DNA of 64,000 nucleotides, taken from contig NW_009799179.1 in assembly GCF_000213175.1 (NCBI RefSeq), forward strand, positions 8,450,705 to 8,514,704. Reading direction: 5' to 3'. The translations under genes and the position numbers were made by a program. Shown piece by piece: positions 34,935-44,984 of this stretch (position 1 is its first letter; the number at the start of each line of letters is the position of its first letter). The notes beneath the pieces were generated by a model that made no database searches, was not told the origin of the DNA, and was given only the letters and a program-made list of their open reading frames with translations. The stretch comes from Neurospora tetrasperma FGSC 2508 (lineage: Eukaryota > Ascomycota > Sordariomycetes > Sordariales > Sordariaceae).

Positions 34935-35935
34935 ATGGCGTCGCGTCTGGCCAGAACTGCTGTCGGTGAGTAGATTGAGCTCTTGGACGGGCACGTCGGG
35001 CGCAAAGACAACACAGAGACCGTCGCTGACCCGGGCGCATCCTTAGGGGCTGCCCGCCTCCGGCCCAGCGTCGTCCCCCGCGTCCTTCCCGCGCTGAGCA
35101 CCGTTGCTAGCCCCCGCTACTCGTCCGGTGTCCCCTCCGAGGACCCCAAGACCAAGGCTCAGTCCATCATCGACTCCCTTCCCGGCAGCAACCTCATGTC
35201 CAAGACCGCCATCCTCTCCTCCGCCGCCGGTCTTTCCATCTACGCCCTCTCCAACGAGTACTATGTCGTGAACGAGGAGACCGTCGTCGCCTTCTGTTTG
35301 CTCTCCGTCTGGGGTGGTCTCATCAAGTTCGGTGGTCCCCTCTACAAGAAGTGGGCCGATGAGCAGAGCGACAAGATCAAGAACATCTTGAACTCTGCCC
35401 GCGCCGACCACACTCAGGCTGTCAAGACCCGCATCGGCGACGTTAAGCAGATGTCTGGTGTTATCGACATTACCAAGACCCTCTTCGCCGTTTCCAAGGT
35501 AGGCGCTACCAGGATGGGGATTGGGATACATGGAATGCAGATGGTGCAGCAGGTGGAAGGATGACACGATTGGGAAGAATGATGTTGAGGAAACAAGGGG
35601 AAAGACAGAGGCTGACATGGCTTCTAGGAAACCGCCAAGCTTGAGGCTGAGGCCTATGAGCTCGAGCAGCGCACCGCTCTCGCCGCTGAGGCCAAGACTG
35701 TCCTCGACTCCTGGGTCCGCTACGAGTCGCAGGTTAAGCAGCGCCAGCAGAAGGAGCTCGCCCAGACCGTTATCGCCAAGGTGCAGAAGGAGCTCGAGAA
35801 CCCCAAGGTCCTTAAGCAGATCCTCGAGCAGTCCGTTGCTGACGTTGAGAGTATGTTTTCTTGCCATCCCCGAACATGTGAAATTGATTGAATACATGCT
35901 GACATGACTATACAGAGATTGTCTCCAAGGCTTAA
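34935..35935 (+). CDS. ATP4: Mitochondrial F1Fo ATP synthase subunit 4 (subunit b)
   Basis: Four exons: 34935-34965, 35047-35498, 35628-35850, 35916-35935; 241 residues. Introns are 81, 129 and 65 bp. The first coding exon is only 31 nt and the last only 20 nt (ending KIVSKA). The N-terminus (MASRLARTAVGAARLRPSVV) is an Arg-rich, acid-free mitochondrial presequence. SSAAGLSIYALSNEYYVV and VAFCLLSVWGGLIKFG are the two membrane segments, after which a long amphipathic helix (KKWADEQSDKIKNIL, then YELEQRTALAAEAKTVLDSW) forms the peripheral stalk. Subunit b anchors the F1 head to the membrane sector as part of the stator. Length and layout fit fungal Atp4. Confidence 0.95.
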
Positions 35936-37584
35936 ATAAACTATTTTCGTCCGACTTGCAAGCGAGGCCCCATTTGTATCAGTGTCCGTCAAGACCGTGT
36001 GAAATAGGCAATACAACTTTTTCGTCTCTATCGGCCTTACTCGACCTTAACGCCTTTATGCTATTTTCGATTGCCTCCCGAGCGGCCTTACGGATGTTCT
36101 TACAGATTTCCTGTTTCCGGGCTGTGGGGCCTCATGTTGCATGAAGTTTTGGCTCTGAAAGCTGGGAGTTATGGCGGTCATTAAACTGGGCAAGCCGGGA
36201 CTTGAAGGAATGGTGGTATATTGCCTGAGTCTCGGATATGTAAAAATGCCGGGTCTTTCACTGTGTCCACCATCAATGGTTCTGCTCAACCCAGGTTCTG
36301 TCCAAAATGTGTCACAGGCGGTTCCATCTCGGATTTATAAACCAGCCACCCATGGGGAATGACCCGGTCTTGCTGTCAACTTATGTGGAAGGGGTAACAG
36401 TTGAAAATGAGGTGGGTTGTGTAAGTCATTTCGTACAAGCTTGTACCTCCGTTACCCTAGACATACCTCGAGGTACAAGTGATAGGCGAACACTTCGACA
36501 CGATAATACTCTGGTATATATCGGCTGGTTGGAGTACCGTAACTATGACAAGAGCGTCGCTTGTCTTTATCTTTCTCCATGCTGGAGAGAAGCGTTGTAA
36601 GCTTCCGCAGATCAGCTCACACAAGAACGCGGAACATCCTCTAACTTTTGAGTTCTTATATGTATTTTATCATGGCCAAGTTCGAGCCGGAGGTACTACG
36701 TACTGGGTTGTTGCGATGAAAATTACCTTGCTAGATCGACAAAAGCCATGTATCTCACGAGGATGAGGGGTTCGAAGCTATCTGGTGGTGGTATGACGAA
36801 AGCAGTTGGCAAGCTTGGATTATAGCAGCTGACTGTGTTTTGGAAGGTTCACCTGGCAAAGATCTGTTAGGCAAATGGCAGCTTAGCATTATGATTAACG
36901 GGTACAGTAAAGGGGAAGTACCAGTGCCTAGGTAACAGATAAAGAGATCTCGACACCCCCAAATTGACACCTTGAGGCTCTGAACGTTCAAGCTTCCGAG
37001 CTCCCAAGGCGTGGGTGTGGGGTGCATGTCCCAAGCTCGGCAAGCTTAGGTTCCATGTCTGGACCCCGGGGGGCGACTCCCGCCCTGCCGCCGTCGCTTG
37101 TAAATGGGTGGAACCAACCAGGCTTGTTTCATCGTCATTTGATGGAGCCGCTCTCTTTTCATGGATGTCCCAGGACCCCACGATAAGGGCGAAGGAGGTA
37201 CTTGCGAGTTTATTTTTCTTTGAATACTTTAATCATTTTTTCAAGTCATCGTAGACCCCGTCGCCCCGTGTCTCACACATCGTGCTAGACGCTCCTTGGG
37301 CGTCGCTTTATGCAGGCCACGTATTATAAACACCCACTTTGCCTTGGCGCAAGCAGCTTCGTTTATTTACTTAATCGTCGCAAACAAGTCGTCACTGATT
37401 TCACCCGGTGCACATCACTAAGACGACTGCCCTCGGATGAGAGGTTCGTCTGATCAAGCATCACCTGACTCGGCCAACTCTTCCAAACTTCATTTTGAGA
37501 GGAAGAGAAGAAGGGCAAAATTCACATTCATCTAAAATACTAGTTTCGGTCATCGGTCCGTATTTAGTGTTGGTCAGCAAGGGC
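35936..37584. other. Intergenic between ATP4 and YVC1
   Basis: 3' flank of ATP4 and upstream region of YVC1. Open frames are short and unrecognised. No RNA gene seen. Confidence 0.5.
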
Positions 37585-40182
37585 ATGGTGATGGGGGATC
37601 AGTCAGGCCGTCGACACCAGAGCGCGCTTCGTATTCAAGAACCCAATCTGGCAGAAAGAAGACCTCTTCTACCCCAACGGATAACAACAACAACCGGTAG
37701 ACAAAATGGCAACCAGCATCACTCGCTCGACGGTCAAGTATACGCGTGTGGGGACGACCACTCACAACTACCAGTTTACACCAACATCCACCGGATCCGT
37801 CGGGATATCATATCGGTGGTGGAGGACTATCTGAGCCTGGATCAACTGCGCGATATCCGCATCAACATATCTGTTGTTCGTCCGCTGGTGGACAAGTTCT
37901 ATGCGCAGGACGATATTTCAATAGTCTACTGCTTGCTGGTCAACCGCGCGCAGTTCCTGAACGAGCAGTCGCATCTCAACAACAGGCAAAATGTCAACTA
38001 CACACGCGCCATGCTGTGTGAGTTAATAGCCACACGCATTCTCAGGCGATGCAGCGAGGACAACGAGGGTCCAGAGGGTCTTTTGGTGCTGGCTCATATC
38101 CTTATTGCTGGCTTTGAGCCGTTCCAAAATGCTCCGTCAGAGATTCGACGGGAGGTCCGTGCGCAGACAGCATGGCATAAGACGCTACCAGCCTTGGAGG
38201 TAGCCATCCTGAGTGAGGCCAAGATCTTTTTGAGCTCGACATCATGCCAGAAGATGTGAGTCGTCCGACGAAGCTTTGAACTCAGTGGGCATGGGGGCTG
38301 ACACAAGAACAGTGTGGACGCCATCTACGAGGGACGGGTTATCTACAGCCCTTCCAGCTTCCTGGAGATTATCCCCGATCGTTACAAGCAGAAGCCAATA
38401 TCTCTGTATGACCCCAGAAAGGCGCCTCTACTGAACCAGTACCGTCTGGTTGTACCGCGGACGCGAAATATCTTGGAAATCATCCAGTTCGTCATCCTCC
38501 TGGCGCTCTATCTTGTATTCATGTCCGAGAGATACGCAGGTCGTGTAACGATACTGGAAACTTGCTTCACCGTCTACGCCTTCGGTTGGGTGCTCGATCA
38601 ATTTGCAACTATTCTCGAGCATGGCTGGTATGTTGAAACTTCACCAATCCTCCGAGACGTCTCATTAACTCGTACACAGGCACGTGTACACTCAGAATTT
38701 GTGGTCGTTCCTTGATGTTACATTTGTTTGCATCTATTGGATCTATCTTGTTCTGCGCGTATACGGGTTGCGATCTCATAACGAAGAACTAGGACAACAA
38801 GCACTCGACGTGCTGGCCATGGGCGCACCAGTGCTTGTTCCTCGCTTAGCGTTTAATTTACTGTCCGACAACATCCTCTTCTTGTCGCTTCGGTCCATGA
38901 TGGCCGATTTTTCTTTACTGACCGTACTTGGTGGCTGGTAAGCTCTTCTGGTTGTCTTGATCTGGTCCTTTGACACTGACATCTTCCATAGGTGCTTTTT
39001 TGGCTTCCTGTTGTCCCTTGTCTGGCTAGGAAACCACCAGTACTCCTGGGTGTGAGTCCCACTTCCCGCCACCGTTCTTGACATTTACTAAGCTTCTCGT
39101 AGAACCATCAGTGAATGGATGATTTACATTTGGTTCGGTCTGGATGGATCTGGCATCCATCATTCGGTATGTCTCAATTTTAATACCTCCATGGCCTGGG
39201 CGTATACTAACACATACTCTAGACCGACTTCCACAAATACCTGGGACCAGCCCTAATGGTCATGTTTGCCTTCCTCGGCAACACATTATTCCTCACCGTT
39301 CTGGTTTCTATGCTCTCAAATACCTTTAGCACAATAGTCAGCAACGCAACCGCAGAAATCCAGTTCCGACATGCCGTCCTGACTCTCGAGGGCGTCAAAA
39401 GCGACGCCATCTTCGCCTACCAACCCCCCTTCAACATCCTCGCTGTCTTCATCCTCATCCCCCTTAAATGGTTTGTCACTCCGCGCTGGTTCCACAAAAT
39501 CCACGTCGCCAGCGTGCGTCTGCTCAACCTCCCCCTCCTGCTCGTCATTGCCCTGGTAGAACGCCGAATCCTTCCCCCAATCACATCAACAGCAGGAGGA
39601 GAACGACCAGCGGAAGGGCCATCAGTCAACTCCTCCTCTTCGCACCCTCGACGCAGCATATGCAAAGGTATGCGCTTCTGGAACAGGTGGCGTATCACCG
39701 TCCACAGTGACATCGAGACCGTCTTCGAAGTCCCGCCGCCAGATTCGGTACTCGAGCAGATCGCTGAAGACGATGATCTCACCAAACATTTGATCCGGCG
39801 GCAGTTCGTTCGGGGAAATACCGTGGAAGCAGCCACGAAGACACCGGCCAAGGAATCAAACACAGCCAAGGACACAAACACGAACAAGGACACAAACACG
39901 AACAAGAAACAGCCACCTGGTCGTCGTGACAGCATCGCCCCGTTCCCGGGCCTGAGGACGGAGTTGCAGGGCGTTTTGAGCGAGAGTGATGAGATGAGCG
40001 CTATCACGGCGAGGCTGGAGGCTTTGGAGAAGAGCACAAGGAGGATAGAGTTCATGTTGGCGAAGCTTACGGGCGGGTTGGAAGATAACAAGGATGATAC
40101 GGCTATCAATGATACGGAAAGTCCGTTTGATTCTGACGAGGAAGGAGAGGAGGGGGCGGTGTCGCAAGCTACAAAAGCGTGA
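37585..40182 (+). CDS. YVC1: TRP-type vacuolar calcium channel, YVC1-like
   Basis: Six exons: 37585-38255, 38313-38627, 38680-38937, 38992-39051, 39103-39166, 39223-40182; 775 residues. Introns are 51-57 bp with strong consensus. Two close in-frame ATGs exist (37585, 37591); I use the first. The N-terminal about 270 residues are cytosolic, with a conserved helical region (RRDIISVVEDYLSLDQLRD). Membrane segments lie near residues 276-294, 303-320, 338-356, 371-392, 403-425 and 463-487. Between the last two is the pore-type segment IWFGLDGSGIHHS. After the sixth span comes SNTFSTIVSNATAEIQFR, conserved in fungal YVC1. The C-terminal tail is charged, with a short coiled coil (EMSAITARLEALEKSTRRI) and acidic end. 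YVC1 releases Ca2+ from the vacuole on osmotic or Ca2+ stimulation. An 18-bp unit repeated perfectly twice (39871-39906) encodes DTNTNK. Confidence 0.92.
39871..39906 (+). repeat. In-frame 18-bp tandem duplication in YVC1
   Basis: Two identical 18-bp units encode DTNTNK twice in the cytosolic tail. The perfect identity suggests recent duplication, and the flanking sequence contains near-copies of the same unit. Confidence 0.9.
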
Positions 40183-40881
40183 GGAGCCGTAAGGAAATGG
40201 GAATGAGAATGAGACTGGGTTTGTATACCTGCGAATGAATAGCGTTTGATGTGCAGATTGAGGTGTTCCTTGCTGGTCTATATGTGACTTTGTTGATTGT
40301 GAACCTGGGTGTTAGCGGTTATATGCCTACCAAGAAGAGGGCTGCGGTGTGGCAATGAGCTGGCTAAAGCACATTGACACTCATGATGATGCATTGACAA
40401 ATGACAAAAACCTACGACTTCCATGACCAAGGCCTGGACAGGCAAACGGCGTTAAAGGGACCAAGGCCGCTTGTTGAAAGAGGAGTCTAATGGCTCAGTG
40501 TGGTATGTAGAAATATCTTGAGGCACAGTCCTGGGGCCATTGTCCAAACATGAAGTTTACTGTTTTGGGAGTTTTAACGTCATCCCAACTTACATATTTC
40601 ATCGATATTGGGGGAGCTGCTTGGTAGATATGATGTTGATCACTCCTCGCTTCCATAGATAGTATTGCATCACTAGGAGTCTGCTCCTTCATTCCCATCG
40701 ATTCCACGGAAACATGTTCACAGCTTTAGTTCCCATATAAATGCCACATAGAGCCGAACAAGTCTTCCTTCTCGGTATACTACCCATGCAAAAGTACCAG
40801 AACGACTAGTATAAGAACTGGAGTTCAGCAATATCTTCTCCCGACCTTCAGCGTTCCCCATTTCCAATTGCCAGCAGCAAG
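40183..40881. other. Intergenic between YVC1 and the small Cys/His gene
   Basis: Contains a TATA-like element (40736-40742) and a seven-codon upstream ORF (40786-40809) ahead of the next gene. Nothing else recognised. Confidence 0.5.
40736..40742 (+). promoter_or_regulatory. TATA-like box upstream of the small Cys/His gene
   Basis: TATAAAT, 140 bases before the ATG at 40882, a plausible distance for a fungal promoter. A seven-codon upstream ORF starts at 40786 between this element and the gene. Confidence 0.4.
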
Positions 40882-41160
40882 ATGTCGACATACGCCACCC
40901 ACCCTTGCGAAGCCCCCGTTACCTTCCTCTGCGGACATATTTTCCACAAACGCAGAGCATACCATGGTCCTACTATGCAGGTTCCGAGCGTCCCCAGCTC
41001 CCTATCGGGTGCGGTACCACCTTGGAGTAATAATGCGCCCGTTCCGTGTAAGTTGTGCAGAGAAAATAAGTTGTGGGAGTATGATTGGAGGAGGAGGGTT
41101 TGGATGAAGAAGGATAATGTTGTAAGTGAGAACGGGAAACTTGAGGAGCTTGAGAGGTAG
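40882..41160 (+). CDS. Small Cys/His protein, hypothetical
   Basis: Single open frame of 92 residues, ATG at 40882, TAG at 41158. No characterised family recognised. Cys/His spacing suggests one metal site: C9, C17-G-H19, H22 and C56-x2-C59. The C-terminal third is rich in Trp, Lys and Arg (LWEYDWRRRVWMKKDN). There are no signal peptide or membrane segments. A perfect splice-donor string GTAAGTGAG occurs at 41122, inside the last 13 codons, so the real C-terminus may be spliced and differ from the model. The protein resembles the CaaX protein at 2304-2834 only in style (CGH-type head, CxxC later). Confidence 0.55.
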   Translation: MSTYATHPCEAPVTFLCGHIFHKRRAYHGPTMQVPSVPSSLSGAVPPWSNNAPVPCKLCRENKLWEYDWRRRVWMKKDNVVSENGKLEELER

Positions 41161-41699
41161 CGGAGGTAGCTGGGCCTGGGATGTGTTGTTTGTCGGGCAT
41201 CTGGGTTGATAGTAAGGAAGTAGCTACTTTGAATGGCGTTGTTTTCATGAGTCGATGCTAAGTAGCGGGTTTTACCTACCTGTAGACGCAATCGTTTTTT
41301 TTTTTCCCTTCCATCACGTCCACGTCTGAAGTGACGATGCTGCTCGCCTAGATGGTGCTTTGTGAAGAGAGAGAGTGAATAGCTCGGTCATCCTTCTGTC
41401 TTTTTGCTCTCACGCATACAACCCTTATCACGTGCCAAGGCCGAGTGTTTATCCGAAACGAAAATGAACTTAAAATTTCGAGTCTTGTTTCTTTTTTGTT
41501 TAAACAACCCAAATCGGACAAAACCTGAAGCGATCCTCAACGTCGCTGTCGCCAAATACTCACATCTCATTGGTTCAACTCTTGTCCCTTCAGATTTAAT
41601 TCGTCGGCCTCGAACGAGTACCACCCACCTCTTATACCGACATAACACAGATAGTGCAACGGCAACAACCACCCAAAAACCCATCACCCAACCGCCATC
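41161..41699. other. Intergenic before MTQ2
   Basis: 3' flank of the small gene and 5' region of MTQ2. A 10-T run occurs near 41296. No gene seen. Confidence 0.5.
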
Positions 41700-42461
41700 A
41701 TGCTCCCAACCCCCGACACCTCCCATGTGCCTTACCAGCGCGTCTACGAACCAGCCGAGGACTCCTTCCTCCTGCTCGACACGCTCTCGTCCCCCTCCGA
41801 AACCGCTTTTCTCTCATCCCGCTTTGCCTCCCCCAGTCCCTCCTCCCCTTCCCCAGCGCCTTTGGTTCTGGAAGTCGGCCCCGGCTCCGGCGTCGTGATC
41901 GCCTTCCTAACCGCGCACGCCTCCACCATCTTTGGCGGCCCGCATGTCCTAACAACCGCCATCGACGTGTCCCCCTTCGCCTGTGCCGCCACCAACCTTA
42001 CCGTCTCCAAGGCCGTTTCCGAAAATACTTCCACCTCCGGTTTTTGGACGTCAGCAACCCAAGGTGACCTCGTCTCCCCCTTTCGCCCCGGGTCGGTAGA
42101 TGTCCTGGTCTTCAACCCGCCCTACGTCCCCACGCCTGACTTGCCTGCGCCGCCACCGACAGGGTTGCAGGAACTGAAGGACAAAACGACGTTTGAGGAA
42201 GATTCGCATCTGTTGGAGTTGACGTATGCTGGAGGGAGGGATGGAATGGAGACGACGGATAGACTGATTGAGGCCTTGCCGGGGGTGTTGAGCGAGAGGG
42301 GGGTGGCGTATATTCTGCTTTGTGCGCAGAATAAGCCGGAGGAGGTCAAGGGGAGGATCAGGGCGATGGGTGGTGAAGGGAAGTGGAAGGCGGAGACGGT
42401 GGGGACTAGTGGGAAGCAGGCGGGTTGGGAGAAGTTGCAGATTGTGAGGGTTTGGAGGTAA
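41700..42461 (+). CDS. MTQ2: eRF1 glutamine methyltransferase MTQ2 (HemK2-like)
   Basis: Single exon, 253 residues, ATG at 41700-41702, TAA at 42459-42461. The AdoMet-binding motif I is LEVGPGSG (residues 57-64); motif IV, NPPY (139-142), is the catalytic signature of amide-nitrogen methyltransferases. YEPAEDSFLLLD near the N-terminus is a hallmark of the HemK2/MTQ2 subgroup. With TRM112, MTQ2 methylates the Gln of the GGQ motif in release factor eRF1 and so supports translation termination. Length is slightly above the yeast protein because of Ser/Pro-rich (45-54) and other short insertions. Confidence 0.95.
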   Translation: MLPTPDTSHVPYQRVYEPAEDSFLLLDTLSSPSETAFLSSRFASPSPSSPSPAPLVLEVGPGSGVVIAFLTAHASTIFGGPHVLTTAIDVSPFACAATNLTVSKAVSENTSTSGFWTSATQGDLVSPFRPGSVDVLVFNPPYVPTPDLPAPPPTGLQELKDKTTFEEDSHLLELTYAGGRDGMETTDRLIEALPGVLSERGVAYILLCAQNKPEEVKGRIRAMGGEGKWKAETVGTSGKQAGWEKLQIVRVWR

Positions 42462-43120
42462 ATGGAGGGACGGAATGCTGGTGATGGGTTGAGGATGGGG
42501 AGGAAAGCGCTGAAGAGGGTGGAAGAGGGGGAAGGACGATGGTCAGTCACGTACAAGGCTCGAAAATTCTGGGGGAGATTTGGTATAGAGAGTTGCTGAT
42601 TGTCCCGCCTTCTCCAGTGGGCATATATCGCCGTCTATCTGTTTTGTAATACATAAAATAGTTCATTCCGGTGGCGGTTGGGCGCGCCTTTCTCTCTCTC
42701 CCTTCCCGCTAGCAAAGTGATTTTATCCTGTCCAGAACGCCGCAACGAAATCCCAATGCTTGCCCTCTGCTCCGATCCGATGGGGGGAGTGGTGTTTATG
42801 TGTGTAACACTCGATGCGAATGAGGTGAATCTTGAGTGTCGCTCAAGTAAAGATCTGGGATATGCTCCTCGATTTTGTGAAGCGCACTCATCGTCGATTT
42901 TGTCGTGTCGTCGCCACCGGACGTTATTTCGGGCTGGCCTTGATCTTCCCAACCAAGACGGTCAAGCCGGTCGACCGAAGGGGGCATAAAAAACCGAAAA
43001 AATTCCACCATTAACCGTAGTATAGCATCGTATCGTCTCTGAAAAAAAGAATCTAATTCGCACGTTTCTGTCGTCCAGGGAGACGTACGCCGTGGCCGAT
43101 CCCAAAGAAACGAGATCCGC
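42462..43120. other. Convergent intergenic, MTQ2/SmD1
   Basis: Shared 3' flanks of MTQ2 (+) and SmD1 (-). No gene or RNA recognised. Confidence 0.5.
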
Positions 43121-43790
43121 TTAGCCACGGCCACGACCGCGGCCGCGACCCATTCCCCTTCCTCTGCCACGGCCACCACGGCCACCTCTGCCGCCGGCGC
43201 TGCGGTCCGCTTCCTTTCTCGCCTTGTTCTTGGGCTTCACGGAATCGTCAACTAGCAATGTATCGAGCGGCAAAGAATCGGGAAGTATGAAGTAACGGAT
43301 GGTCGAGCCCCTGTAGGGTTTCAATAGTTAGTGATGCCCTCGAAAACTGAAAAGCGCCACTCCCCCTTAGTTGAAAGGGTTGACTTACCTAATGTTCATG
43401 GCATCCAGAGCCACAGCGTCCTGGCCCTTGGGGGTCATCTTGACGTTGCGAAGCGCAGTGTCCATGCGGGGTGTGACCGAGGCGATAGTGCCGTGTACAA
43501 TCGTGCCGTTCTTCAACTCAATCGTCACCGTCTCGTTGGCGCATTTCATCAAAAATCTGCAGTGTTGAAGTAACGGATTCCACTTCGTCAGCCTGGTGCC
43601 CTTGGTGTTCTTTTTCTAGTAGAGCAGCATGGACGCGCGCGAACACGGGCTGGCAGCCTTGAAGGCGAGGACTCAAAGCTCAGCATGCGTCGTGCAAGAG
43701 AATAGGATTGAAGTCGGGTGGGATGGGGTATCGGGTACATGTAGCGAAAGTATCAGGAAGCAAGGAGAAATCTTACCTGACCAGCTTCAT
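43121..43790 (-). CDS. SMD1: Small nuclear ribonucleoprotein Sm D1
   Basis: Three exons: 43790-43777, 43556-43389, 43310-43121; 123 residues. Introns are 220 and 78 bp with GTAAG/GTAAGT donors and CAG acceptors. The first coding exon is only 14 nt (MKLV plus two bases). The Sm fold runs from MKLVRFLMK through [15 protein letters not shown] (Sm1) to [15 protein letters not shown] (Sm2), followed by the SmD1-specific [12 protein letters not shown] and a C-terminal Arg-Gly tail ([13 protein letters not shown]), the usual target of symmetric arginine methylation. SmD1 is part of the seven-member ring on U1, U2, U4 and U5 snRNAs. Confidence 0.96.
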
Positions 43791-44480
43791 CTTGACTTAT
43801 TTGGACAACGCGTAACTGGATATGTGTTGTATGGAATTGGTGGTGACAAGGTCTCGATTACCCGCTTGTTACAGTACTTTGTCAATCAACAGTCGCGACG
43901 GGAGAAGGCTTGTCGAGCTTCCTTGGACGCTTGGACAACCATCCAAGCGTCAGGGTGGAGCAAATAGCCTGCCGTCGCTACGCGCCAAGACAGAGCCCGT
44001 GTTCAATCACGTGAGTCGAGCTGAATTGGCAAATGGCGGCTTGATAACCCCTAACCCTGGAAGTCATGCGTTTCAAGCTCTCCATGAATTGCCTGCCCTG
44101 CGCATGATCTGTTCATGTGCTGAGTTGAAGCAACCAGATAATTGGGTACACGAGATGGGCTGGCTAACTGTCACGCCGAACAACAGGGTGTTGCTTCCTA
44201 TGACTTTGTCTCAGGAGCTATAGCTGTAGTTGCACAGGTCATGATGCCTCATGGCAGGCTAAGGACCATGAAACGAACATCGGGCTTACAGCCTTCAACT
44301 GCCTATCCTTTCATATAATTCGGAACGAAAACAGGGTGGATATGTAAATGCCATCGTCGCTCAACTCCAACACGAAAGCAAACCATAACACTGTTTACAA
44401 GATGCCATGGCAACTTCGCTAAAAAGACATTCGCTTGTACGTTGTGCGTGTGGTCATTCCCCGCTCAATCGCCGGGATAT
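43791..44480. other. Intergenic between PKR1 and SmD1
   Basis: Promoter side of SmD1 and 3' flank of PKR1, both minus strand. No gene seen. A ten-base CCCTAACCCT-like string near 44047 is too short to be telomeric. Confidence 0.5.
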
Positions 44481-44984
44481 TCACTTGTCCTTCTCGTTCT
44501 CGTTCTCCGAAACCTTCTCCCACTCATCTTCCGTGCTGACGCCGCTCTTAGTGCCCAGGCTCGATGTCTCCTCAACCACTCTGTGCTTCAGTTCTCCGAT
44601 CTGCTGGATAGGCTCAACCTCATGGCTGACCGCCTCTGCAATTGACTCCTGCCTCGTGAGGCTAGCTGTCGATGTAGCTGCCTCCACTTCTGTTTCGCTG
44701 TCTTCCGATGTGACTGGGGTTGGCGCCGCTTCTTTGGCTCTTCTCGCCTTTTCCTCTTCTTGGATTTGGTGCACCTTCAATTCCGCCGCGAACCAGTTGA
44801 TGGATCCCCAAAGTCCACCGCAGAGAGCCGAGAGAACAACAAAGTGGATACTCCATGTCGCAAAGAGGAGGCACGCCAGGACAATTTGCAGAGCGGCAAA
44901 TGTGACGTTTGTCGCAATAAGGAGGGTGGGAGTCGGCCCCGGAGTGAAGATCGACTCCCAGAGATTTGTAACGAAGGATGTCAT
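44481..44984 (-). CDS. PKR1: PKR1, V-ATPase assembly factor
   Basis: Single exon, 167 residues, ATG at 44982-44984 and TGA at 44481-44483. The family signature LWESIFTPGPTPTLL lies at residues 8-22, followed by two membrane spans (about 20-40 and 46-66) ending in INWFAAEL. The remaining 100 residues are charged, Ser/Glu-rich and probably disordered, ending EKDK. In yeast, Pkr1 is an ER membrane protein that helps the V-ATPase Vo sector assemble and leave the ER. The nearly 200 bases upstream lack minus-strand ATGs, supporting this start. Confidence 0.93.
   Translation of the reverse strand: MTSFVTNLWESIFTPGPTPTLLIATNVTFAALQIVLACLLFATWSIHFVVLSALCGGLWGSINWFAAELKVHQIQEEEKARRAKEAAPTPVTSEDSETEVEAATSTASLTRQESIAEAVSHEVEPIQQIGELKHRVVEETSSLGTKSGVSTEDEWEKVSENENEKDK

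Noticed and set aside
44046-44058. Telomere-like CCCTAACCCT string
   Set aside because: Only about one and a half units and internal to a housekeeping cluster; too short for an interstitial telomere.
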